Positions 26,455-35,668 of a DNA stretch of 38,685 nt are shown in pieces. The DNA lies in the NCBI GenBank assembly GCA_903882665.1, contig CAIRXW010000020.1:1-38685 (forward strand), written 5' to 3'. The DNA comes from an uncultured Chlorobiaceae bacterium (GTDB lineage: Bacteria > Bacteroidota > Chlorobiia > Chlorobiales > Chlorobiaceae). Every line of letters begins with the position of its first letter. Position 1 is the stretch's first letter. Below the pieces are notes generated by a model. The model had not been told where the DNA came from. It did no database searches and worked only from the letters and a program-made list of their open reading frames with translations. A program made the position numbers and the translations under genes.

Positions 26455-29246
26455 TCCGGCGAGAAGAGGACTGCTGCCGTTTCAGCACCAAAGAGCTCCC
26501 GACTATGCACGGCATCTAATGACGGCTCACCACAAAACACCGTAAAGCAATTTCTCCCGTCACTCTTCGACTGGTACATGGCATCATCAGCATGCTTCAT
26601 GAGCGTCAACTCATCCTCTCCATGAAGGGGATAGATGGCTATACCGATGCTGCACGAGATATTGATCGTATGACCTTCAATTTCAAACGGCTTGACAAGA
26701 GCATGAAGAATCATTTCGGCCACGGCCGCAGCATTCGATATGGCGACAATTTGCGGCAGCAAAACAACAAACTCATCGCCCCCAAGTCGTGCAAGCGTAT
26801 CGCCGCTCCTTCGCAATGCTTCGAGAGCACGGCTTGCCACCTGCTGAAGCAGCACGTCACCAATACCATGACCAAACGCGTCATTGACCGGTTTGAATTT
26901 ATCAAGATCAAAGAGCATAATGGCGGCCATCATACTGCTCCGCCGACACAGGGCAATAGCCTGGCCGATACGGTCAGAGAGAAGACGGCGATTTGGAAGA
27001 GCGGTCAAAGAGTCATGCATGGCCATATTTTCAATGACATACTTCTGCGCCTGAAGTATCGTCTGTTTCTCCTCCGCATTTTTTTTAGCAACAATATCCC
27101 AGGCGATATCGGCAAGAATACCAATCCATTTTACATCACTTTCATCATAGTTCGTACATTTGTTGCCGACACCGAGAATCGCAACGACCTTTTCATTGCG
27201 CAAGACTGGAACAACCACCTCTCGCTTTATTTCAGCATGACCTTCCGGCATCCCTTTGCGATCCTTGAGTGTTGCATAATCGTTATGGATAATGGCTCTC
27301 TTTTCCCGTGCAGCATCGTCCCACACAGCCTTGTCGAGCGCATAGTACTGCCCCTCACCAACGGCATTGCACATCTTTTTTATCGTATTGGTTGACCACG
27401 CTTCCAGCGAAAGTGTTATCTGATCCTCCGCAACAAAGTGAAAAAAGCCGATAGAGCTTTCGGTCAACCGCTCAGCTTCATCAAGTGTCAGTTGGAGCAA
27501 CTCCTTTATCGAATGGGTTCTTTCCATCTCAAGAAGAGCGATATGAAGTGCTGTGGCAACTTCGTAGTGTCGGCGCTCGGTGACGTCATGAACAATGGAA
27601 TAGAGGATGGATTTGCCATTCGACTCAATCGTCCTGCTAAAGACTTCAACATCGCGGACAGAGGCGTCAGCACGACGGTGACGGAATAAAAAGCCGGTTT
27701 TTTCCTCTGAACGGTTTTGCTCTATGGCTGCCTTTATCTCTTCAGGAGTGAATGTATTGATCTCCTGGATACGAATCCGGCGGAATTCATCAGCAGTCCA
27801 CCCATAAAACTTCTGGGCAGCAGGGTTGGCTTCCATAATGAAGCCTGTATCTGGATCAATGATAAGCATGATGGCAGAATGGCCCTCAAACATCGTCTTG
27901 AAACGCTGCTCGCTTTGGCGGAGAGCCTCTTCCGTTTGACGGCGCAGCACTTCCAACTGGCGGGTATCAAGTGCAAAGGAGATATCCCGTCCAATCTCTT
28001 CAAGCAATGCAATTGCCGCTTCGGAAATAAATTCAGCTTCGACGGCATAAAGATTCAGCAATGCAACTACCGCGCCATTGAGTCGAATAGGAACTGACAC
28101 GCCAGCATGAAACCCGCCCGCGACCGTCATCTCCTGCCACTGCTTTGTAGCTGGGTCTGTCTGGATATTTTTACAGAAAACGACCTTCCCGCTTTCCACG
28201 GCTGATGCGACGATCCCCTGGAGGAAGGGCTCCTCCTTTATATTAATCAAGGTAAACGGGAGAAACGTTTCCGTCGCACCATACACGGCTTTAGGTGTAA
28301 CAAGAGCAGTTTCATGGTCGATCTCACCGATCCAGGCCAGACCGAATTTACCATACTCCACAGCCACGCGGCAAATGGTTTGAAACAACAGCCCCCTCTC
28401 CTTGACATGCAAAATGGCTTGATTCACCTGACTGAGCATAGCATAAAGCCTCGAAAGATTGCTGATTTTCAGCTCATTTTGCCTGCGCAGCTCCAGTTCA
28501 ACAAGCAGGTTTTCGCTCGTGCTGTTCAATTTTGCTGTGCGCTCTTTGACACGCTCTTCCAGTTCGCTGTTGAGCAGTTGCAGCTTCTCTTCAGCACTCT
28601 TTCGCATCTTGACTTCATGGTTGATAATGACAAAAGAGAGGAGTATGAGGCAAAGAGCCAAACCCATGCCTGCTGTCATGGCAAAAATCATCTGCTGCAT
28701 GCTCTTGTCAGCCAATCCGGAACGCTGCTGCAGGAGCACCTCCTCTCTCGTTTTCATCTTGACAACGAGACGGCGGACATCATCCATCACCTTCCGGCCG
28801 ACATCGGCGGCTATCCATTCCTTCGCAGCCTCAAACCCTGCACTTCTCCTTAACTCAACAACTTTTTTCATAAAGGCCAGTTTCTCGCCAATAACAGGCT
28901 CAAGCATCCCGAGTTGCTCTTGTTGCTGCGGGTCAATGATCAATTGACGCAGCTCCTGCAAGTGCCAACCGATCCCCCTTTTTGATAAAACTGCATCATA
29001 ATAGGGTTCAAGAAATTTTTCATTTCCCATGATAACGAAACCACGCGGAGCTGTTTCGGCGTCGGTAACCAGAGAAAACAGTTCATCAAGTCGGCCTTGT
29101 ATCACAAGCGTTCGATGGAGCTGCCGGTTACTCTCGATAAGGGCGTGGAGATGGTTGACCATATAGAGAGTCAGTCCGAGAATCATTGCGAACGCCAGGG
29201 CAAACAGGATTTTTGGACTTCGGCGAATCAGGTTACGTCTCATCAT
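26394..29246 (-). CDS. CHASE3-GAF-PAS-GAF-GGDEF diguanylate cyclase
   Basis: A 950-residue membrane-bound signalling enzyme that should make cyclic di-GMP from two GTP. An N-terminal transmembrane helix (about 14-32) is followed by a periplasmic CHASE3 sensor (about 38-185, with TDAETAPRGFVIMGNEKFLEPY), a second helix (about 190-210) and a coiled coil. Then come GAF (about 275-430), PAS (about 445-565, QRFKTMFEGHSAIMLIIDPD), a second GAF (about 570-735) and GGDEF. The active-site LGGDEF lies at about 821-826. The inhibitory I-site RSGD sits exactly five residues before GGDEF, so product feedback is expected. No EAL domain is present. It lies 86 bases downstream of the glycosyltransferase gene on the same strand. 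Its 3' end overlaps maf. Confidence 0.95.
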   Translation of the reverse strand: MMRRNLIRRSPKILFALAFAMILGLTLYMVNHLHALIESNRQLHRTLVIQGRLDELFSLVTDAETAPRGFVIMGNEKFLEPYYDAVLSKRGIGWHLQELRQLIIDPQQQEQLGMLEPVIGEKLAFMKKVVELRRSAGFEAAKEWIAADVGRKVMDDVRRLVVKMKTREEVLLQQRSGLADKSMQQMIFAMTAGMGLALCLILLSFVIINHEVKMRKSAEEKLQLLNSELEERVKERTAKLNSTSENLLVELELRRQNELKISNLSRLYAMLSQVNQAILHVKERGLLFQTICRVAVEYGKFGLAWIGEIDHETALVTPKAVYGATETFLPFTLINIKEEPFLQGIVASAVESGKVVFCKNIQTDPATKQWQEMTVAGGFHAGVSVPIRLNGAVVALLNLYAVEAEFISEAAIALLEEIGRDISFALDTRQLEVLRRQTEEALRQSEQRFKTMFEGHSAIMLIIDPDTGFIMEANPAAQKFYGWTADEFRRIRIQEINTFTPEEIKAAIEQNRSEEKTGFLFRHRRADASVRDVEVFSRTIESNGKSILYSIVHDVTERRHYEVATALHIALLEMERTHSIKELLQLTLDEAERLTESSIGFFHFVAEDQITLSLEAWSTNTIKKMCNAVGEGQYYALDKAVWDDAAREKRAIIHNDYATLKDRKGMPEGHAEIKREVVVPVLRNEKVVAILGVGNKCTNYDESDVKWIGILADIAWDIVAKKNAEEKQTILQAQKYVIENMAMHDSLTALPNRRLLSDRIGQAIALCRRSSMMAAIMLFDLDKFKPVNDAFGHGIGDVLLQQVASRALEALRRSGDTLARLGGDEFVVLLPQIVAISNAAAVAEMILHALVKPFEIEGHTINISCSIGIAIYPLHGEDELTLMKHADDAMYQSKSDGRNCFTVFCGEPSLDAVHSRELFGAETAAVLFSPDYRKALSALQTLERGRPTTL

Positions 29247-29332
29247 AGATTGTTATTATGACCTCCAGGCCAAGAAGCCATATTTTGCTGTAAAAAAAGC
29301 TGTTGCTATCAATAGGTCAATCATCTCTCCAA

Positions 29333-30784
29333 TTATGGTACCGGTGGTGACCTGTACTCTGTTCGCTCCCTGTAACCATAAGCTAACTTGCCTCTTACCA
29401 GCAGATCATACATGCCCATAAGCCGGCAGAGAACATGAAATTGATGAAAACCGAAATGCTCAATCAATCCGGCCGACAACATGCGGATAAGATCGCGGGT
29501 TTTTTCCTGCCGCATTCTCGTCGTTGACTGCAGCAGCACGGCGCAAATCGAAACAAGCGTGCCGAGCATAACTCCGAAAATAAAGAGCAGCATCAGTATG
29601 GCTGGACTGTCTATCCTGAAGAACAATACCAGGACTGCGATAATGTATGCACCAGCCTCCACCAGGGCAGAGAGCGCTTCAAAAATGAAATAAAAAGGAA
29701 TACCAAACATTCCAGCCATCCCGTAAAGGCTATTGAATGCCATATCGCGGTTCCATATCAGCGACTGGAGAATGGCCCGCTGCCAGAAATTGCGTTGTGA
29801 ACAGAAGGCTTTAAGGGTTTCTGGTACCTGACTGTAACATCCGGGATCAGGGATATAGGAAATCTCAAAATCCTTTGCTTCCGGATGCTCATGGATGTAG
29901 CGGTGAAGAGTGACGGTAAGCTCAAAATCATCAACGACCGCGCCAACATTTGCCCCTCCGACAGCAATAAAAATCTCTTTTCTGATGATCGTAAAGGCAC
30001 CCGACATGCAGAGCATGCTCTTCAGTCGGGTGAGCCCCAGTCGGGCCCACTGGAATGAGCGGAGATATTCAACAGCCTGAAAGAGCGGTATCCAGGTTTC
30101 AGGCAGATTACGCTTGATGATGCGCCCGTTTTCAACGATAAGCCCATTTGAGGGACGTATGATTGCCGCAGCAGCCACCACATTGCGATTATAGAGGAAG
30201 GGGCGAATCATATAGAGCAAGGCATCCTCTTCAAGCACACAATCGGCATCGATCTGGCAGATTATCGGATAGCGTGCATGGTCAACTCCTGAATTATTGG
30301 CGTCGGCTCGCCGACCGTTCTCCTTGTCGACAACAATCAGGTTCTTGTGAACTGCCGAGTGGTAAACCGCACGAACGGGCTTTGAGGGAAGCTGCTTCTT
30401 GAATACCTTGTCGAGAGGCTCCAGTTGAAACCGCTCAATGAGGAGCTTCAGTGTGCCATCCTCGGAGCCGTCATTGACAACAATAACCTCAAACTGCGGG
30501 TAGCGGAGTTGCAAGACATTGAGAAGGGTCTGGACAATCACCTTCTCTTCGTTATAGGCCGAAATGACAATCGAGACGGGTGGCGTCAAAGGAGAGTCGC
30601 TGATGCGTTTGAATTCGTGAAACTGAATCCCCTGGTGGTACCGTTTTTGATCAATGGAGCCAAACAGAATGAGCAAAAAATAGATGCCGTGCATCATCAG
30701 ATAGTAGATGAGGATAATCCTGACAAGGATATCGAGGACCGCCAGCATATCCGGGCTCATGGTTGCGAAGTAACGGTACTGCAT
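29333..30784 (-). CDS. Processive-type family 2 glycosyltransferase, membrane-bound
   Basis: A 483-residue inner-membrane glycosyltransferase resembling chitin/cellulose/hyaluronan-type synthases and E. coli YaiP. It has an N-terminal helix (about 14-42), then the GT-A domain: VSIVISAYNEEKVI, VIVVNDGSEDGT, KENGRRADANNSGV, the DxD metal site QIDADCV and the acceptor Asp in VVDDFELTV. Where processive synthases have QxxRW, this has SQRNFWQRA, so the Arg is Phe. About four C-terminal helices (from about 345) form the membrane part. No PilZ domain is attached. Two starts are possible: ATG 30784, or ATG 30760, which makes an exact ATGA overlap with the HEAT gene stop. It probably polymerises a surface glycan; the sugar is unknown. 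Confidence 0.93.
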   Translation of the reverse strand: MQYRYFATMSPDMLAVLDILVRIILIYYLMMHGIYFLLILFGSIDQKRYHQGIQFHEFKRISDSPLTPPVSIVISAYNEEKVIVQTLLNVLQLRYPQFEVIVVNDGSEDGTLKLLIERFQLEPLDKVFKKQLPSKPVRAVYHSAVHKNLIVVDKENGRRADANNSGVDHARYPIICQIDADCVLEEDALLYMIRPFLYNRNVVAAAAIIRPSNGLIVENGRIIKRNLPETWIPLFQAVEYLRSFQWARLGLTRLKSMLCMSGAFTIIRKEIFIAVGGANVGAVVDDFELTVTLHRYIHEHPEAKDFEISYIPDPGCYSQVPETLKAFCSQRNFWQRAILQSLIWNRDMAFNSLYGMAGMFGIPFYFIFEALSALVEAGAYIIAVLVLFFRIDSPAILMLLFIFGVMLGTLVSICAVLLQSTTRMRQEKTRDLIRMLSAGLIEHFGFHQFHVLCRLMGMYDLLVRGKLAYGYRERTEYRSPPVP

Positions 30785-31845
30785 TTTATGAGACTTCGCT
30801 CCTGCATGACCAGCCGACTGACTTCAGCAGCAAACCGGTCTTCATGGGTGAGCGCATTTTTCAAGGCTGTGATGCCCTTTTGGCCGAGTTCAGCCAGAGC
30901 ATCGGCTGAGTTATAACGAACCCACCAGACTGAATCGCCAAGAGCGCCCGCCAGCGCAGCAATTGCGCGATCGGCTTTCAACAACCCCAAAGAGCTCGCT
31001 GAGAGAGCCCTGACCTCCCAGGCGCTGTCGCGCATGGAGTCGCACAAGGCTGTTACTGCTTCGAGCCCTCCAATATTGCCAAGGGCTTTTGCGCTCTGTA
31101 TGCGAAGCTCTTTGTCAGGACTGGAGAGATAGGCAAGTATGAGGGGAATGGCCTGACGAGCACGCTGCAGGCCAAGTGCACTGATGGCAAATACCTTGCC
31201 GTCATTCTTTGGTGAAGGTTGCGCAAGGTAGTGCAAAAGAATCGGGATCGCTTCACATCCCATCTCGTTGATGATCTCAATTGTCCGTGCAGCAGGCCAT
31301 TGCGCCGGTGCAGAGAGTTGTTCAAGAATGGGAACAGTGGCCTCGATGGCCTTTATCTTTGCTAATGAATGGGCGGCTGAAAACCTGACCATCAGAGACT
31401 TGTCTTCAAGCGCACGAAGCAACGGAGGAATAATAACGTGATTGATTGCGATATAGGGCAGATAGGTTGCTGCCCGCTGACGCCTCCGCCAGTTTCTTGA
31501 GTGCGAAAGTCGCCGGAGTTCCTGTTGCACCAGAAAATGCGTGCCCGTCGTCTCAAAAATATAGAGCAGCTTCTTTCGCGCAGCCTCTCCCATCTCTTCG
31601 GCAAGCTGGGCCACAAGGCCGATGAGCAGCTTCTCTTCGCCATGATCCGGGGTACTGAACGCCGACGCACGAATCTCTCCCCTTAGACAGCCCTCAAGAG
31701 CTTCGCGCAAGGCTGAACGACCTTTTTTTGCCAGAGCCTCCCGCCGAATGGCCATATTGTTGAACAGGACGACCCATATCGACAGAAGAAGGACGATGGC
31801 AGTCAAAAAAACAATGGCTTTTGCAATGAAAAAAAAAACGGTCAT
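30757..31845 (-). CDS. Membrane-anchored HEAT-repeat protein
   Basis: A 362-residue protein with one N-terminal transmembrane helix (about 5-28, FFIAKAIVFLTAIVLLLSIWVV) and a long cytoplasmic alpha-solenoid. From about residue 125, repeated units of about 30 residues occur, such as LLRALEDKSLMVRFSAAHSLAKI, LAYLSSPDKELRIQSAKALGNIG, LCDSMRDSAWEVRALSASSLGLL and LAGALGDSVWWVRYNSADALAELG, typical of HEAT/PBS-lyase repeats. Such solenoids bind other proteins. Its gene starts inside the epimerase stop (ATGA) and ends at the glycosyltransferase start (ATGA). I therefore infer a scaffold or regulator of the glycosyltransferase at the inner membrane. No enzymatic motif is seen. Confidence 0.92.
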   Translation of the reverse strand: MTVFFFIAKAIVFLTAIVLLLSIWVVLFNNMAIRREALAKKGRSALREALEGCLRGEIRASAFSTPDHGEEKLLIGLVAQLAEEMGEAARKKLLYIFETTGTHFLVQQELRRLSHSRNWRRRQRAATYLPYIAINHVIIPPLLRALEDKSLMVRFSAAHSLAKIKAIEATVPILEQLSAPAQWPAARTIEIINEMGCEAIPILLHYLAQPSPKNDGKVFAISALGLQRARQAIPLILAYLSSPDKELRIQSAKALGNIGGLEAVTALCDSMRDSAWEVRALSASSLGLLKADRAIAALAGALGDSVWWVRYNSADALAELGQKGITALKNALTHEDRFAAEVSRLVMQERSLIKCSTVTSQP

Positions 31846-32822
31846 GCTGTCTCAAGCCTCCTCCGTTCCAGTGAGATAAGATTATCGAGAGTATCTGGCA
31901 AGAGCCATTTCGCTTCAAATCCAGTCAGTTCATGCAACTTGTCGAGAATCGGGCGGCGGTGGGTAATCTCATCAATCTCCATGCCATAGGCCTCTTTATA
32001 GGAGAGAAATGCCAGCGGGGAGCTGCTCCCGGCCCGTTTCGATACAAGCGCAGCCAATTCAAGAATAGAGATCTCCTGATCATTGCCGACATTGACAATC
32101 TCGCCATTTGCAGCGGGTGACGAAGCTAAAAGCTCCAATGCAACGACCGTGTCGCGGACATCACAAAACGAGCGGGTCTGCAATCCATCGCCATAGATAG
32201 TAATCGGCTGATTATTGACCGCCTGATGAACGAAAGTCGGCACCACCATGCCATATTTACCACGTTGACGAGGGCCAATGGTATTGAACAGACGGGCAAT
32301 GACAACCCTGATGCCGGACTTGTACATGAATGAGTAGGCAAGAAATTCGTCAGCAAGTTTTGTAACCGCATAACACCATCGTAATCGGGCACCTGAACGA
32401 AGCACAATATCGTCTGTTTCTGAAAACCCGTTTTGTGTATTAAAACCGTAAACCTCTGAACTGGAGGCGATAGTGACCTGTGCATCCGGTCGCACCTCTG
32501 CAACTGCCCGAAAGACCCTCTCCGCTGCAGCGATATTCGTAGCCATAACCGCCCGGGGGTCCTCGAGCACCTTTTTAACTCCCACAATTGCAGCCATGTG
32601 ATAGATGCGCTCAACCTCGCTGACCACCTCTTTCAATTGATCCCAGACAAGGATATCTGCCTGGTGAAATAGAAAGGACGGATTATGGAGGAACGGCTGT
32701 ATATTGTTGATCGACCCGGTCGAAAGATTGTCGACAACAGAGACCCGGTCGCCCCGTTCAAGATGATGGGCAACAAGATGAGAGCCGATAAACCCGGCGC
32801 CACCAGTGACAAGTACATGCAT
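31842..32822 (-). CDS. NAD-dependent sugar-nucleotide epimerase/dehydratase (extended SDR)
   Basis: A 326-residue extended short-chain dehydrogenase of the GalE/RmlB/UDP-glucuronate epimerase superfamily. The NAD site VLVTGGAGFIGSHLV is at the N terminus. The catalytic Ser lies in IASSSEVYG, and Tyr/Lys in YAVTKLADE (YxxxK). RLFNTIGPRQRGKYGMVVPTFV is typical of the substrate half. It probably converts a nucleotide sugar used by the adjacent glycosyltransferase; the exact sugar is undetermined. The ATG at 32822 has a strong ribosome binding site (AAAGGAG, 5-6 bases), so the upstream 21 codons of open frame are excluded. Its stop overlaps the HEAT-protein start. Confidence 0.94.
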   Translation of the reverse strand: MHVLVTGGAGFIGSHLVAHHLERGDRVSVVDNLSTGSINNIQPFLHNPSFLFHQADILVWDQLKEVVSEVERIYHMAAIVGVKKVLEDPRAVMATNIAAAERVFRAVAEVRPDAQVTIASSSEVYGFNTQNGFSETDDIVLRSGARLRWCYAVTKLADEFLAYSFMYKSGIRVVIARLFNTIGPRQRGKYGMVVPTFVHQAVNNQPITIYGDGLQTRSFCDVRDTVVALELLASSPAANGEIVNVGNDQEISILELAALVSKRAGSSSPLAFLSYKEAYGMEIDEITHRRPILDKLHELTGFEAKWLLPDTLDNLISLERRRLETA

Positions 32823-32888
32823 AACCACTCCTTTTTGACTTGAGATAAAAAAATTATACATCCACGATGGTACCTCCCCGTCCACCCT

Positions 32889-34721
32889 TTAAGTTAACTC
32901 CCCGGTGGTTATCATCTTCAAAAACAGGGCAACTATTTCTGGGTCAAAGTGTATGCCTGAAAGCGATTTGATATGCTCAATCAATGCGGCCTTTGGCAAA
33001 CCCTGACGATAGGGCCGATCAGATTGCATGGCATCCCATACATCAACAACGGCAAACAGACGCGCGGCCAAGGGAATTTGCTTCCCTTTCAATCCGCGGG
33101 GATAACCACTCCCATCCCATTTTTCATGGTGACAATAGGGTATGTCGATCGCGCAACGCAGGTAGGTGATCGGCGAAAGCAACTCAAAGGCGAACACAGG
33201 ATGCTTGCGCATGAGAACCCACTCCTCCTCGGTCAACTGATCACCTTTAAAAAGAATGGTGTCCGGGAGAGCCATCTTGCCAATGTCATGCAAAAGAGCT
33301 CCACGACGGATATCGGCCATGGCATCATCCGGGATTTCTGCTGCACGGGCAAGCTTCATGGTCATATCTGTTACGCGACGGGAGTGACCTTCGGTCGCTT
33401 CATCCCGTAAATCAAGTGCGTGTGACCAGCCCTCAATGGTGGCATCATAGGCATGCAAGAGCTCCTGATTGGCATGGCGCAAGTTTTTGACTGATTGATC
33501 ATCTTCAATCGCCATAGCCGCCAGGCCACCCAGGTTATGCAGAAAATCAAGCCAATCAGGGTTTATCTGCAATGGTTTTCGTTGAAAAATCTCAAAGAGT
33601 CCGATAAGATTATTTTTAACAACCAGAGGAATGGCGTAATACTCAACAAACCCTTCGCTTTCGAGAAAAGAGGAAGGAAGAAATGCATCACCAGTAACGG
33701 CGAAGTTTGAACGATGCAGCTCTTTATGCTCAAGCAAGTTCTGCCATGCAGATCCAGGTACAATTTTCAAATCAGTACGCTCAGTTGTTAGCCCCCGAAA
33801 CCCGCAACCTGCCTTATAATTCAAGGTATGGAGGTAGGTATCCATCAAAAGAAAATCAGCAGCGTCAACTTGCAGTTCTGAAAGGGTAAATTCAAGTATG
33901 GTTTTAAGCGACAGGTAAACATCAGTCGTTCCCCTTATGACAAAGTCAATTTCCCGCAAAGAGCGCAGGTGTTGCAACTGACGGCGGAGCTCTTCCTCGG
34001 CCAATTTCCGCGCTGAAATATCAATACCGGCACCGACAAGAAATGGATTGCCATCGATGATCATTCTGCTGCCGGTCATCAGGAATCTCTTGTATTGCGG
34101 GCCTCCTTGAAGCAGTACCCTGGTTTCAGTAATCAATTCTTCACCGTTCTTCATAATCTTCTCTACTTTTTCAGCCATCATCGCTCTGTCATCCGGATGG
34201 ATGCACTCAATGCCAATGATGCCGACCATTTCGCTTTCGGTTTTACCAAAAATTTGATCACGAACGAAACGATTCCACGCAGTCAATGTTCCGCTTGCAT
34301 CATGAACATAAAAGGAGCCCGGAATGGCTTCAATCACCGACCGACTAAAGAGCCTCTCATTTTTCAGCAATTGCCCGATATCGGTAATATCCCGGGCGAT
34401 GATCAACAGTTGATCAATTTCACCCTGCGGTGATTGAGAGGGATAAACGGTATAGCGCAGAAGCCGAACCTCATATTCATCGTCCCAAGTGATGGTTTTC
34501 CGGCTCCGTAACACCTCTTGCATCACGACCAATCGCTGCTCCGCTTCTTCAGGTGACAGCAACTCGTAATAATTTTTTCCCCGGCATTCCGCCTCACGCC
34601 TGCTAAATCTGGAGCAAAAAGCGTTATTGGCTTCAAGGATGATACCCTCCCGGTCAATAAGAAAGATCGGTTCTGAAACGGAGAAAAAGAGTGGTAAAAA
34701 TGAAATTTCACGATTATTCAT
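32889..34721 (-). CDS. PAS-PAS-GAF-HD-GYP cyclic-di-GMP phosphodiesterase
   Basis: A 610-residue cytoplasmic signalling protein without transmembrane segments. The first PAS (about 10-115, SEPIFLIDREGIILEANNAF) and second PAS (about 125-240, EAIPGSFYVHDASGTLTAWN) are followed by GAF (about 265-405) and HD-GYP (about 430-605). The metal-binding GHSRRVTD, LLHDIGKMALPD and HHEKWDGSGYPRGLKG motifs are complete, so c-di-GMP hydrolysis is expected. Start ATG 34721 has GGGGTGG just upstream; a TTG-type extension to 34766 is not supported. The gene lies 66 bases before the epimerase gene on the same strand and probably heads or joins the glycan operon. Confidence 0.94.
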   Translation of the reverse strand: MNNREISFLPLFFSVSEPIFLIDREGIILEANNAFCSRFSRREAECRGKNYYELLSPEEAEQRLVVMQEVLRSRKTITWDDEYEVRLLRYTVYPSQSPQGEIDQLLIIARDITDIGQLLKNERLFSRSVIEAIPGSFYVHDASGTLTAWNRFVRDQIFGKTESEMVGIIGIECIHPDDRAMMAEKVEKIMKNGEELITETRVLLQGGPQYKRFLMTGSRMIIDGNPFLVGAGIDISARKLAEEELRRQLQHLRSLREIDFVIRGTTDVYLSLKTILEFTLSELQVDAADFLLMDTYLHTLNYKAGCGFRGLTTERTDLKIVPGSAWQNLLEHKELHRSNFAVTGDAFLPSSFLESEGFVEYYAIPLVVKNNLIGLFEIFQRKPLQINPDWLDFLHNLGGLAAMAIEDDQSVKNLRHANQELLHAYDATIEGWSHALDLRDEATEGHSRRVTDMTMKLARAAEIPDDAMADIRRGALLHDIGKMALPDTILFKGDQLTEEEWVLMRKHPVFAFELLSPITYLRCAIDIPYCHHEKWDGSGYPRGLKGKQIPLAARLFAVVDVWDAMQSDRPYRQGLPKAALIEHIKSLSGIHFDPEIVALFLKMITTGELT

Positions 34722-34794
34722 TTCGCCACCCCGAAATTGTTGATTGCATAAAGCAGCATAGAGCACCTCCTGATTTGTTATGTGCCACTACTTA

Positions 34795-35628
34795 TCACAA
34801 GATGATACGAAGTCCAAGTTGCCCGCCATTGCGTTGATAGTAATCACCTTCCATGCCATGCCAGTATGCAGCAACCACCCCGACTCTCTTGAGGGGCCAA
34901 AAGAGGCCGTCAAGCTGAAGGAAGTTTGTCTTTATTGATGAAAGGCTGTTTTGGTAGACGACTTCAGGCTCGATACCAAACGCATAGGTCACCCCAAGGC
35001 GGCTATTGCTGGCAGATATCCATTGTACCTGCACTCTGTGAGCAAACTCCCCACGACTATGATCAATTGATGAAACAAGGGCGGTATAGGCAAACCGAAA
35101 CTCCCCGGCATTTTTTTCAACACCCAGACTCTCAATATTTGTTTTTGCTTCATGGTATTGCCGCTGTTCTGCTCCAAGCGTATAACCAAACCCGTCTGGA
35201 AGCTTTCCATTCCACATCAATCCGACCGTATTCTTTGCCAGAAAATCCGGGTTTGCGGCGTAACTGCCACCCAACGTGATAACACCAATCGGAAAGGGGT
35301 AGGCATAGGAGGCACCGATAGTCTGGTCTGATAACCCAAATCGAAAAACATCATCACCTTGAACAGTGATGAGCCCGAAAGCTTTGAGTGGCAAACAGGC
35401 CCTGACATATTTACTGTTCCAGTCAGGAGCGTGAGTGGTCAGATAGTCGGCAGTATAGCCCGCCTCAAGGTATGGCGCAGCATCAAAAACTGAAGGTCTT
35501 GTTGCCACACTCTCCTCTGCCGCAGCCGGCGTGGCTTGCAGCAAGAGTGATAGGGCGATTGCTGATCCCATAAAGGAAAAAAGCCTTTTTTTAAAGGGCA
35601 ACACCGGTTTCCGGGTAAAACTCTTCAT
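34795..35628 (-). CDS. YaiO-like outer-membrane beta-barrel protein
   Basis: A 277-residue exported protein. The signal peptide has a basic N region (KPVLPFKKR), a hydrophobic core and a cut near PAAA-EES (about residue 37). The mature part alternates short amphipathic strands rich in Tyr, Gly and Phe and ends QLGLRIIL, consistent with a beta-barrel. YLEAGYTADYLTTHAPDW near the start and the general size fit the YaiO family of outer-membrane proteins. In E. coli, yaiO lies near a glycosyltransferase gene (yaiP), as here. It may help polysaccharide leave the cell. I use the ATG at 35628 rather than a TTG four codons upstream. Confidence 0.8.
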   Translation of the reverse strand: MKSFTRKPVLPFKKRLFSFMGSAIALSLLLQATPAAAEESVATRPSVFDAAPYLEAGYTADYLTTHAPDWNSKYVRACLPLKAFGLITVQGDDVFRFGLSDQTIGASYAYPFPIGVITLGGSYAANPDFLAKNTVGLMWNGKLPDGFGYTLGAEQRQYHEAKTNIESLGVEKNAGEFRFAYTALVSSIDHSRGEFAHRVQVQWISASNSRLGVTYAFGIEPEVVYQNSLSSIKTNFLQLDGLFWPLKRVGVVAAYWHGMEGDYYQRNGGQLGLRIIL

Positions 35629-35668
35629 GGTTTTTGACAATTAACGTTGTTGGCAATTGATTCTGCGA

